From Alphaproteobacteria bacterium (lineage in GTDB: Bacteria; Pseudomonadota; Alphaproteobacteria; Thalassobaculales; Thalassobaculaceae), in the NCBI GenBank assembly GCA_028822575.1, contig JAPKDN010000065.1:1-10191 (forward strand): a stretch of DNA of 10,191 nucleotides, given 5' to 3'. Shown here in pieces: positions 1 to 6,898 of this stretch. Every line of letters starts with the position of its first letter. Position 1 is the first letter of the stretch. Position numbers and translations under genes: made by a program. The notes beneath the pieces were generated by a model. That model saw only the letters and a list, made by a program, of their open reading frames with translations. It was not told the DNA's origin and made no database searches.

Positions 1-2535
1 GACTCGCATTTCACCATTCAGCAGGTCATGGCCTTCATGATAGCCATCGTCTTGCTGGTGCCGGTTTATGTGGTCGTCGATATTTTTGTGATCCGCAAGC
101 AGGTCGAGTCTTTGACCCGGTTCTTTAAAAAAGAAGATAAGAACGAAATAAGCCGCGATGAGGCCGTTGAGGCGTTGATATGCCTCCTGAATTTGCCCTG
201 GAAGACGGTGATCCGAATCGTGACGGTGCATGGGCCCGGGGCAGGCTTGGTCGCGGGAACGACCATTGTCCTGTGCGAAATTTTCTTCGATATCTCGTTC
301 AGCCAGATCCAAAGCGTGTTCCTGCTTGGTTTTGTGCTGTTATTCGCTGCGCCAGCGCATGCATTTTTCGAGTATTTCGCGGTTTCCAGATATTGCACGC
401 GACTATTGGTGCAAGTATGGCCGCATTGTGGCGGCTATCCGCCGGAGCTTTCGGAACAAGTTGTCCAGATTGGTCTGAGACCGAAGCTCATCGTGCTTAT
501 CGTTTTTGTTTCGACTTTGCCGATCCTGTTTCTTGGCGCCTCAATCATCGCGACACTTGCAGAAGCCGCCGGCGGGTTTGGCAATATCGGTAGCGATATC
601 TATATCTCCGTAGGCTCGATCACCTTCGTTTGCCTAGTGGGAGGGTTGGCTGCGGCCTTGATCATGGCTCGAGAGGTCGGCAGTCACGTGAACACGATAC
701 TCGGCGTCATGAACGAAGTGGAGAAAGGGGATTTTTCCCAAGAACTCACTATCGTTTCTGCTGACGAGTACATGGATCTGTATCGCGGCTTCAACAAAAT
801 GATAGAGGGGTTGCGTTCCGAGCTCGAGATGCTCGAGGTGACCAAGGAGCTGAGTGGGGAAATCCATCTGGATGCGTTGCTCGGTCGGCTCATGCAGTCA
901 GCAGCCAATCTACTGGGTGCAGAGCGCGCCAGCGTGTTCCTGTTCGACGTCAAGACCGATGAGCTCTGGTCGCGTTACGCGATGGGCCTGGAGCATAATG
1001 AGATCAGGTTCCCGGCAAATGCGGGAATTGCCGGCGCCGTCTTTAAATCGGGTCAGCCGGAGCAGGTCAATGATGCCTATGCGGACTCACGATTCAACCA
1101 AGGGGTCGATAAGGCGACAAACTTCAAGACCCGAAACATTCTCTGCATACCGATCTTAACCAAAACGGGCGCTCGGGTCGGTGTCACCCAGGTCGTTAAC
1201 AAGCGTGACGGGGCGTTCAACCACCGAGATCTGCAGCGCCTGACGGCTTTCACCGCGCAGGTATCGGTCTCGCTCGAGAATGCCCAGCTTTTCGATGAGG
1301 TTCTGCAGATCAAAAACTACAATGAAAACATTCTCGCCAGCGCCAGCGATTCGATTGTCACCATCGAAACTGACGGTACGATCCTCAAGATAAACCAAGC
1401 TGGGATGCGGTTGCTCTCGGGTGGCGAGGATCCGGTCGGACTCGATATCCGCGAGCTGTTCGTCGAGGGCGAGTCACAGATAGTCTCCACTGTGCGCCGG
1501 GTCGTCGGGACTGGGCGCTCGGACATCGCGTTGGACATCGAATTCGCGACCCGTGCCGGCGGGACCGTATCGGCGCATGTGAAGACCGACGCTCTGTTAG
1601 ATGGTGAGGGCAAGATCATCGGCGCACTGCTGTCCTTCGAGGATCTCAGCGACGAGAAGCGTCTGAAATCGTCGATGTCCCGTTATCTTTCAAAGGACAT
1701 CGTCGACCAGGTCATGGATGGTGGCCTCGATGCGCTGGGGGGCACGGATCAAGAGGTTTCAGTCCTATTCTCGGATATCCGCAGTTTCAGCACGATCTCG
1801 GAGGAACTTTCCGCCGCCGATATCGTCGAAATGTTGAATGATTATTTCACGCGGATGGTCGATGAGATTTTCGCTAATTCAGGGGTTTTGGACAAATTCA
1901 TTGGCGATGCGGTCATGGCGATCTTCGGAACGCCGTTTCCGGCGCCAGGCGACGCGGATGCATCGGTGCGCGCCGCGATTGGCATGTTCCGTGGTCTGGA
2001 TCAAATGAACGCAGAACGCGCGGCGCGGGGGCAAGCGGCGATCCGAATGGGTGTGGGGGTCAATTCGGGACGTGCCGTGGTTGGCAATATTGGCTCGCCG
2101 AAACGTATGGAATACACCGTTATTGGCGACACGGTGAATTTGGCCGCGCGGGTAGAGGGATTGACCAAGTATTATGGAGCTGAAATCCTGGTGACCGAGG
2201 GAACCCGCCGGTTGCTTTCCATTGACACACCGATGCGTGAGTTGGATCTGATCGCCGTAAAAGGCAAGGATCACCCCGATGTCATTCACGAAATCATTCG
2301 CCCGGACGGCCCGTCAGCGATGCTTAAGCACCCGGGTGCGCTGGCCCATTTCGATGCGGCGGTGGCCGTCTATCGCGCCCAGGATTGGTCCAACGCGGTG
2401 GAGCGGTTCCAGGCCTTGTCGGTGTTGGCGCCGAACGACCGTCCAACTGAAATCTATATCGAACGCGCGAAGGCATTCCTCGCCTCTCCGCCACCAGGGG
2501 ACTGGGATGGTGTTTGGCGGTTTGACACGAAATAG
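1..2535 (+). CDS. Membrane-anchored adenylate cyclase with HAMP, GAF and PAS domains (5' end outside window)
   Basis: This is a class III nucleotidyl cyclase that most likely makes cAMP from ATP at the cytoplasmic face of the inner membrane. The frame is open to base 1, so the true start is probably upstream; the first ATG inside the window is at 28, and residues here count from it. Hydrophobic helices lie near 1-22, 61-88, 95-118, 152-178 and 192-214. A HAMP-like linker follows (about 205-265), then GAF (279-423), PAS (432-545) and the cyclase domain (573-755). The catalytic set is complete: metal-binding D583 (in FSDIR) and D627 (in DKFIGDAV), substrate Lys K623, D701-T702 in IGDTVNLAAR, and N704 and R708. 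Lys plus Asp/Thr favours ATP over GTP. The tail (760-835) is helical and ends in a Pro-rich DWDGVW segment, as in many proteobacterial cyclases. The GAF and PAS domains probably sense a small ligand or redox state; which one cannot be read from sequence. Confidence 0.93.
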   Translation, partial: DSHFTIQQVMAFMIAIVLLVPVYVVVDIFVIRKQVESLTRFFKKEDKNEISRDEAVEALICLLNLPWKTVIRIVTVHGPGAGLVAGTTIVLCEIFFDISFSQIQSVFLLGFVLLFAAPAHAFFEYFAVSRYCTRLLVQVWPHCGGYPPELSEQVVQIGLRPKLIVLIVFVSTLPILFLGASIIATLAEAAGGFGNIGSDIYISVGSITFVCLVGGLAAALIMAREVGSHVNTILGVMNEVEKGDFSQELTIVSADEYMDLYRGFNKMIEGLRSELEMLEVTKELSGEIHLDALLGRLMQSAANLLGAERASVFLFDVKTDELWSRYAMGLEHNEIRFPANAGIAGAVFKSGQPEQVNDAYADSRFNQGVDKATNFKTRNILCIPILTKTGARVGVTQVVNKRDGAFNHRDLQRLTAFTAQVSVSLENAQLFDEVLQIKNYNENILASASDSIVTIETDGTILKINQAGMRLLSGGEDPVGLDIRELFVEGESQIVSTVRRVVGTGRSDIALDIEFATRAGGTVSAHVKTDALLDGEGKIIGALLSFEDLSDEKRLKSSMSRYLSKDIVDQVMDGGLDALGGTDQEVSVLFSDIRSFSTISEELSAADIVEMLNDYFTRMVDEIFANSGVLDKFIGDAVMAIFGTPFPAPGDADASVRAAIGMFRGLDQMNAERAARGQAAIRMGVGVNSGRAVVGNIGSPKRMEYTVIGDTVNLAARVEGLTKYYGAEILVTEGTRRLLSIDTPMRELDLIAVKGKDHPDVIHEIIRPDGPSAMLKHPGALAHFDAAVAVYRAQDWSNAVERFQALSVLAPNDRPTEIYIERAKAFLASPPPGDWDGVWRFDTK

Positions 2536-2563
2536 CCGGCGAGGGGGGGTAAAAAATTGTGAT

Positions 2564-2585
2564 GGCTGCGGTCGGCTCAGCAGCC
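2564..2585 (+). other. Weak hairpin between the cyclase and LDH2 genes
   Basis: GGCTGC (2564-2569) can pair with GCAGCC (2580-2585) across a 10-nt loop. No T-run follows, so it is not a standard intrinsic terminator, and read-through from the cyclase gene into the next gene (72-nt gap) is plausible. A G7 tract at 2543-2549 lies just after the cyclase stop. Confidence 0.25.
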
Positions 2586-2595
2586 CTAATGGCGT

Positions 2596-2601
2596 GAGGA
2601 G
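2596..2601 (+). promoter_or_regulatory. Shine-Dalgarno of the LDH2-type gene
   Basis: GAGGAG lies 6 nt before the ATG at 2608. This near-ideal site fixes that start. Confidence 0.8.
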
Positions 2602-2607
2602 TAACTA

Positions 2608-3639
2608 ATGGCGGCGACGAAAAAAGCATCGCGCGTCCATCTGATGGCGGCGGAAGGTCAGGCTCTGGGAGAGGCCGCCATGCGGGGTGCCGGCTATGAC
2701 CGGGATGAGGCTCAGATTCTGGCGCGGCACGTCATGGACGCCGCGCTCTGTGGTTATGAGTATTCCGGATTGCCGAAATTGCTGAATATCATCGACGATC
2801 CGCTGTTCGGGGCGCCGCGTCAGCCTGTCTCCGTCATCAAGGATTCTGGCGCCGCCGTGTTGCTCGACGGGGGCGGCAATACCGGCATGATCGCCTTGCA
2901 TCGGGCGGCGGAAACTGCGATCGAACGGGCGACCACGCACGGCCTGGCGCTGGTCGGTCTCGCCAACAGTTGGATGAGCGGGCGTAGTGCCCATTATTGT
3001 GAAATGATCGCCCGCGCCGGTCTCGTGGCCATCCACACGGTCGCCGCACCACCGATGGTGGCTCCCTTCGGCGGAAAGCGCCCAGCGCTGGGAACCAATC
3101 CCATCGCCTTTGGTTTTCCGACGTCCGATGAGCCCTTGGTTATCGATATGGGGACGTCCGCTTTTATGGGGACGGATCTGCAATTCCGCGACCGGCTAGG
3201 TGTGCGCATTCCCGACGGGGTGGCGCTTGATTCTGAGGGTGCTCCCACGACGGATGCGGGTTCCGCGATACGCGGCACGTTGTTGCCGTTTGGCGGCCCG
3301 GAAGGCGGATACAAGGGCTTTGGCCTGGCGCTCGCCATGGACGCTCTGGGGGCGCTCGCCGCCGCGATAAGGCCCAAGGACGCCATCTCTGGCTACTTCT
3401 TTCTCGCTTTCAAGCCCGACCTGTTTCAGCCGATGGAGGACTATCGTCGTGAAATCTCCAAACGCATCGAGGTGATCAAGGCGACGCCCAGGATGGAGGG
3501 TGTCGAGGAAATCCGCATCCCTGGCGAACGCGGGCAGGCCGAACGCCGCCGCAGCTTGGTTGAGGGAATTGAGATCGACACTAAGATTTTCGACGCTCTG
3601 AACAATCTTGCCCGAGGTCAATTGGATCACGGCGGGTGA
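2608..3639 (+). CDS. LDH2/malate dehydrogenase-family oxidoreductase (Ldh_2 fold), divergent active site
   Basis: This 343-residue protein has the usual length of the LDH2 family. These are NAD(P)H-dependent 2-hydroxyacid/2-keto acid or cyclic imine reductases, unrelated to Rossmann-fold lactate dehydrogenases. Family landmarks are LGTNPIAFGFP (161-171), an IDMGTSAFM segment (179-187), GGYKGFGL (233-240) and the VEEIRIPGER C-terminal stretch (299-308). The usual S-H-G-x-x-R motif reads Y-S-G-L-P-K (52-57), with Ser53 in the catalytic His position. The usual NSNHFG reads NSWMSG (120-125), and GGHKG reads GGYKG. Several typical histidines are therefore absent; from memory, a subfamily with this pattern exists. 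The enzyme may act on an unusual substrate or by a modified mechanism. The start is set by a strong Shine-Dalgarno. It lies 72 nt after the cyclase gene and could be cotranscribed with it. The substrate is unknown. Confidence 0.88.
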   Translation: MAATKKASRVHLMAAEGQALGEAAMRGAGYDRDEAQILARHVMDAALCGYEYSGLPKLLNIIDDPLFGAPRQPVSVIKDSGAAVLLDGGGNTGMIALHRAAETAIERATTHGLALVGLANSWMSGRSAHYCEMIARAGLVAIHTVAAPPMVAPFGGKRPALGTNPIAFGFPTSDEPLVIDMGTSAFMGTDLQFRDRLGVRIPDGVALDSEGAPTTDAGSAIRGTLLPFGGPEGGYKGFGLALAMDALGALAAAIRPKDAISGYFFLAFKPDLFQPMEDYRREISKRIEVIKATPRMEGVEEIRIPGERGQAERRRSLVEGIEIDTKIFDALNNLARGQLDHGG

Positions 3640-3716
3640 AATGAGCGACGGTGTGATGAAATGGGTGGTTGAATGGCAACGGCGCGAGACACAAATTAGT
3701 TGAGCGGAATCCGGGC

Positions 3717-3722
3717 TATAAT
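3717..3722 (+). promoter_or_regulatory. Possible -10 element before the BVMO pseudogene
   Basis: A perfect TATAAT sits in an AT-rich patch about 40 nt before the degraded coding region. The best -35-like hexamer (TTGAGC, 3700-3705) is only 11 nt away, much shorter than the normal 16-18, so this is weak. The adjoining dyad at 3728-3743 adds some support for a former regulated promoter. Confidence 0.3.
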
Positions 3723-3727
3723 TATTC

Positions 3728-3743
3728 TAACAATAGCTTGTTA
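3728..3743. promoter_or_regulatory. Operator-like inverted repeat TAACAA-N4-TTGTTA
   Basis: Perfect 6-bp arms (3728-3733 and 3738-3743) flank the spacer TAGC. The dyad begins 5 nt after the TATAAT hexamer, where a repressor would block transcription initiation. No regulator gene is visible in the window, so binding is an inference. Confidence 0.35.
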
Positions 3744-3760
3744 CAAGGTAGCCGAACCCC

Positions 3761-5254
3761 ACGAACCAACCAGCTAAAATTACCCACTTTGACGCTCTGG
3801 TCATTGGCTCCGGATTTGCCGGCATGTATCAGCTCCATTGCCTGCGCGAGAAGCTAGGCCTAAACATCAAGGTTTTGGAAACCGGTGATGTTGTTGGCGG
3901 TACCTGGTATTGGAACCGCTACCCGGGCGCGCGCTGCGACACGGAGAGCCACGCCTATTGTTTCACCTTCGACAAGGAGATGTATCTGGGCTGGGAGTGG
4001 AGCGAGCGCTATCCGGAACAACCGGAAATCATGCGCTTCATGAATCAAGCGGCCGACAAGTTGGATCTAAAAAAAGACATCCAGTTCAACACCAAGGTCA
4101 GTAGCGCGGATTGGGACGAGGCCGGCAATCGCTGGGTACTGCGAACCGAAAAAGGCGCGCGATATAGCGCCACTTACCTGATCACGGCCATCGGCTGCCT
4201 CTCCGCCGCCAACGTGCCGGACGTACCGGGCCGCGACGGCTTTAAGGGCGATTGGTACCACACCGGCTCATGGCCGCACGGGGGCGTGGGCTTTACCGGC
4301 AAGCGGGTTGGCCTGATCGGCACGGGCTCGACCGGCGTGCAAGCAACGCCGGTGATCGCGCAGCAGGCGGGGCACCTGACCGTGTTCTAGCGCACCCCGA
4401 ACTATTCGGTGCCCGCGCGCAACAAGCCCCTGACCGAGACATTCAAGCAAGAGGTCAAGGAAACGGCGGATGAGATCCGTTTCAACATGCACCAGACTAC
4501 CAGCGGTCACCCCTGGGGGCCGGAGCCCCGTCTCGCCATGGAAACCGCGCCTGAAGAGCGAGAGCGCATCTACCAGGATGCTTGGGACCGAGGCGGCCTG
4601 CAATTCCGTGCGTCTTTCCAAGACATCATGGTCGACACCGCCGCGAACGAGACTGCCGCCGATTTTGTCACCCGCAAAATCCGCGACGTGGTGAAGGACC
4701 CCGAAACTGCCCGCAAGCTCACCGCCTTTGATCACGGCTATTCAACCAAGCGCCCGCTCATGCGCCTGAACGTGACCGGGCGGGATGGACTCTCGCTCAA
4801 CGAGTTCTGGAAAGATGGGCCGAAGACCTATTTGGGGCTGCAAGTGGCTGGCTTTCCGAACATGTTCACCATCACCATCACCATCACCATCACCATCACC
4901 ATCACCATCACCATCACCGGCCCCGGCAGCCCGTCGGTCCTGACCAATATGCCGGTTGCGTGCGAACAACACGCCGAATGGATCACCAAGTGCATCGGTC
5001 ACATGCGCGAACGAGGCTGCGAACGGGTCGAGACCGACACCGCTGCCATGGAAGCCTGGGGCGAGAAGGTTCAAGAGGCGGCGCAAGCCACCCTGCTGGT
5101 CACCGCCAAGACGTCCTGGTATCTGGGCGCGAACGTACCGGGCAAGCCGCGCATGTTCCTCCCCTACTCTGGTTGTATGGCCAAATACCGCCAGATTTGC
5201 ACGGATGTTGCGGCCAATGGCTATGATGGCTTTACTTTCTCGGCCGCTGGATAA
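3761..5254 (+). pseudogene. Type I Baeyer-Villiger monooxygenase (cyclohexanone monooxygenase-like), disrupted
   Basis: When intact, such an enzyme is a cytoplasmic FAD- and NADPH-dependent monooxygenase that inserts oxygen into ketones to give esters or lactones. Numbering from codon 3761, landmarks in order are the FAD-binding GSGFAG (16-21), GGTWYWNRYPG (from about 46), the BVMO fingerprint F-K-G-D-W-Y-H-T-G-S-W-P (161-172, bases 4241-4276), the NADPH-binding G-T-G-S-T-G (187-192) and a normal C-terminus after PGKPRMFLPYSG. Lesions are: (1) no ATG, GTG or TTG between the in-frame stop at 3749 and the ATG at 3824, which lies inside the FAD motif; ACG at 3761 may be a mutated start; (2) TAG at 4388-4390, where family members have Gln in VFQRTPNYSVPARN; (3) about 55-60 residues apparently missing near 4754-4762, including the V-x-ATGFD region; (4) a (CACCAT)8 expansion at 4867-4914. 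The frame is otherwise kept. Function is very unlikely. It could once have worked with the nearby oxidoreductases. Confidence 0.88.
4867..4918 (+). repeat. CACCAT hexanucleotide tandem repeat, 8 full units plus CACC
   Basis: Eight perfect CACCAT units run from 4867 to 4914 and end in a partial CACC. In the BVMO frame they encode Thr-Ile repeats, 9 Thr and 8 Ile, inside the conserved FTITGPGSPSVL motif. Removing seven units (42 nt) restores the ordinary family motif, so this is a strand-slippage expansion of a native sequence. The absence of any interruption suggests it is recent. Confidence 0.95.
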
Positions 5255-5345
5255 GAGCTCAATTGAAGAATTGCCCTCATGGAATGACTCTCCCTGGCCA
5301 TTTTGAGAGGATGCGCCAAAATTCATTATAGAAAACCGACGTACC
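5255..5345. other. Short non-coding stretch after the BVMO pseudogene
   Basis: No gene is visible. A small inverted repeat, CAATT-GAAG-AATTG (5260-5273), follows the stop codon but is too weak and lacks a T-run, so it does not qualify as an intrinsic terminator. Confidence 0.3.
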
Positions 5346-5696
5346 ATGCGGGAATTCAAGGGCGCGGAGGCTGACCCCGATCCACGTAAAATAGACCCGA
5401 GTGACCAGGCTAGGGTGATTAAAAGCAAGCCTTATGTAAAAAAACGTTCCGTCATCAAGGGCATCGCCAATATCCATTTGTATGCCACTAAGATCAGTGG
5501 CCCGGCCGCCCTGGCGGTGATTTTTCTCCGGGAATGGCGTTGGGTTTTCCGGCTTGAGGGAATGATCGCGTTGGCGCTCGTCACGGCGGTCACGTGTGAT
5601 ATCACGTTTCTCGGCTTTTTCGAGTTAACGCCGACTCCAAGTGTGAACACTCTATATTTCGCGCCGGCTTACCTCTTCTCCTTGCTTTTATCGTGA
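5346..5696 (+). CDS. Doubtful small membrane protein, unrecognised
   Basis: This is an ATG-started frame of 116 codons that resembles nothing I know. The first 40 residues are charged and Lys/Arg-rich. The rest is more hydrophobic, with a likely membrane helix at about 73-92 and a second hydrophobic end at 104-115. There is no clear Shine-Dalgarno before the ATG, codon use in the first third is unlike the neighbouring genes, and shorter frames overlap it on the other strand. It sits between a pseudogene and a convergent gene, a typical place for chance or remnant ORFs. It could be a real orphan protein, a decayed gene end, or noise. Confidence 0.3.
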   Translation: MREFKGAEADPDPRKIDPSDQARVIKSKPYVKKRSVIKGIANIHLYATKISGPAALAVIFLREWRWVFRLEGMIALALVTAVTCDITFLGFFELTPTPSVNTLYFAPAYLFSLLLS

Positions 5697-5775
5697 CAAC
5701 CCTTTGGCGTGGACTGACGGCCTTTGGAAAAATTTTTAAGGATAGGCGGGCGAACCGCGCAAGTGGGTGATCAGA

Positions 5776-5811
5776 GGCGATTGGCCAGATTAACTCGTTG
5801 GGTCAATCGCC
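5776..5811 (-). terminator. Terminator-like hairpin after the CurA/PTGR-like gene
   Basis: GGCGATTG (5776-5783) pairs perfectly with CAATCGCC (5804-5811), and two more GC pairs lie inside after one wobble or mismatch. On the minus strand the hairpin begins 8 nt past the stop codon at 5820. No T-tract follows, so it may act as a transcript 3' end or a weak terminator. It is not a textbook intrinsic terminator. Confidence 0.4.
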
Positions 5812-5819
5812 CCCGCCAC

Positions 5820-6875
5820 TCAACCCTCGTTTTCTTTCGTCGGATCGGACGAAACCCGTATCAGCGTTTTCCCAAAATTGCCGCCTTCCAACATTTCTCG
5901 AAATACCCTGGGGGTTGTTTCGAGGCCAGGGCGAATATCTTCCCGGTAGCTGACGCGACGTTCTTTTAGCCATTCGGCCATGCGCGCGAGGAAAGTGTCC
6001 TGATGATCGGCTACGAAGTCACGAACCGCGAGCGGAAAGACACCGCACGCTTGGCGCTCGAAGACGGGTTGGCCAGCCTCGAACCAGACCTCGCCCGGAT
6101 CGCGCCCGTCAGTATTGCCATATTGCGATATTAATCCGCAGCGAGTGATTCGCGCGCATTTGTTAAGGAACTGGAGAACCGCTTTGAAGGTTTTACCGCC
6201 AACATTCTCGAAGTAGACATCAATGCCGTCTGGACAGGCCGCTCGAAGATCCCCGGCGAGGTCGCTACTCAGGTGCGACACGCAGGCGTCGAAGCCCAGA
6301 TCGTCTGTTACGAAGGCGCATTTCTCGGCCCGACCTGCGACGCCGACCACGCGGCAACCCAGGATCTTCGCGATCTGGCCGACCACCTGACCGACCCCCC
6401 CCGAGGCTGCGGAAACCACCACCGTCTCGCCGGCACGTGGCTGACACTGTACGACCAGGCCGGAATATGCCGTCAACCCTAACATGCCCATTATGCCGAC
6501 GGCGGTGGAAATCGGTGCCACCGACGGATCAAGCTTGCGCGGGGCCATATAGTTGAAGATGGACACCCCCCGACCGGTAAGCCCATGAGTGCTCCACCCA
6601 TTGGTGTTGAAGATGAAATCGCCCTCGGCGAAGTCCGGCAGGTTGCTCTTGAGGACCTGACTCACAGTCCGGCCGTGGCAAATCTCACCAGGCTGCTCGT
6701 CACCTCGCCGACGCCGCCCCCACTGGTAGGGGTCGAGCGACAAATAGACGGTGCGAGTAAGCAACTGGTCCGGCCCCGGGTCCGCTACCGGGCTCTCCCG
6801 CCAGGTGAAATCGTCCGCCCCCGGCAACCCTTCTGGTGGTGTGCGCGCCAGAAGCCATTGTTGATTGGTGTCCAA
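5820..6875 (-). CDS. NADP-dependent oxidoreductase, MDR superfamily (CurA / prostaglandin reductase-like)
   Basis: This 351-residue, zinc-free medium-chain reductase fits the family that reduces the C=C bond of alpha,beta-unsaturated ketones and aldehydes with NADPH (curcumin reductase, leukotriene B4 dehydrogenase type). Seen in the sequence are the N-terminal QWLLA start typical of the group, the GroES-like domain (about 1-125), the nucleotide-binding loop AASGGVG (156-162) followed by QVVGQIAK, GIDVYFENVGG (217-227) and GGNFGKTLIRV near the C-terminus. None of the Cys/His zinc ligands of alcohol dehydrogenases is evident. The start codon is TTG, chosen because GAGGGAGA lies 8 nt upstream and the N-terminus then matches the family; the next Met is residue 110, too late. 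The loop is encoded through a G8 run. The gene is divergent from the transporter gene. Its substrate is not deducible. Confidence 0.92.
   Translation of the reverse strand: MDTNQQWLLARTPPEGLPGADDFTWRESPVADPGPDQLLTRTVYLSLDPYQWGRRRRGDEQPGEICHGRTVSQVLKSNLPDFAEGDFIFNTNGWSTHGLTGRGVSIFNYMAPRKLDPSVAPISTAVGIMGMLGLTAYSGLVVQCQPRAGETVVVSAASGGVGQVVGQIAKILGCRVVGVAGRAEKCAFVTDDLGFDACVSHLSSDLAGDLRAACPDGIDVYFENVGGKTFKAVLQFLNKCARITRCGLISQYGNTDGRDPGEVWFEAGQPVFERQACGVFPLAVRDFVADHQDTFLARMAEWLKERRVSYREDIRPGLETTPRVFREMLEGGNFGKTLIRVSSDPTKENEG
6395..6402 (-). repeat. G8 homopolymer in the NADP-binding loop codons
   Basis: Eight C on the plus strand (G8 on the coding strand) encode the Gly-Gly of AASGGVG. One-base slippage would shift the frame in the middle of the gene. 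Confidence 0.8.
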
Positions 6876-6883
6876 GAGCCGTT

Positions 6884-6891
6884 TCTCCCTC
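6884..6891 (-). promoter_or_regulatory. Shine-Dalgarno deciding the TTG start of the CurA-like gene
   Basis: On the minus strand GAGGGAGA ends 8 nt before the TTG at 6875. No other start codon lies within suitable range. Confidence 0.75.
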
Positions 6892-6898
6892 GATATTA

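Noticed and set aside
2605..3183. Minus-strand frame of 192 codons opposite the LDH2-type gene
   Set aside because: It is an antisense shadow in GC-rich DNA. The plus frame has the clear family motifs and Shine-Dalgarno.
3824..4390. Two separate genes, an N-terminal flavoprotein (3824-4390) and a second protein (4409-5254)
   Set aside because: They are in the same frame, separated only by one TAG and a few codons, and together match one BVMO. The first would also lack part of its FAD-binding loop if it began at 3824.
4867..4914. CACCAT repeats read as a polyhistidine tag or vector sequence
   Set aside because: In another frame CAC-CAT would encode His, but the repeats sit in the middle of a native BVMO motif and continue it in the Thr-Ile frame. 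Flanking sequence on both sides is ordinary BVMO coding sequence.
4742..5428. Long minus-strand frame of 228 codons with an Asp-Gly repeat
   Set aside because: It is the antisense of the BVMO. The Asp-Gly run is the reverse of the hexamer, and the plus frame carries all recognisable motifs.
5594..5605. Palindrome around GTGATATCAC as a regulatory site
   Set aside because: It is short, isolated and inside a doubtful ORF, with no promoter nearby. Such palindromes are expected by chance.
5724..5969. Plus-strand frame of 81 codons
   Set aside because: More than half overlaps the minus-strand reductase. The composition is Arg-rich, as typical of shadows, and there is no Shine-Dalgarno.
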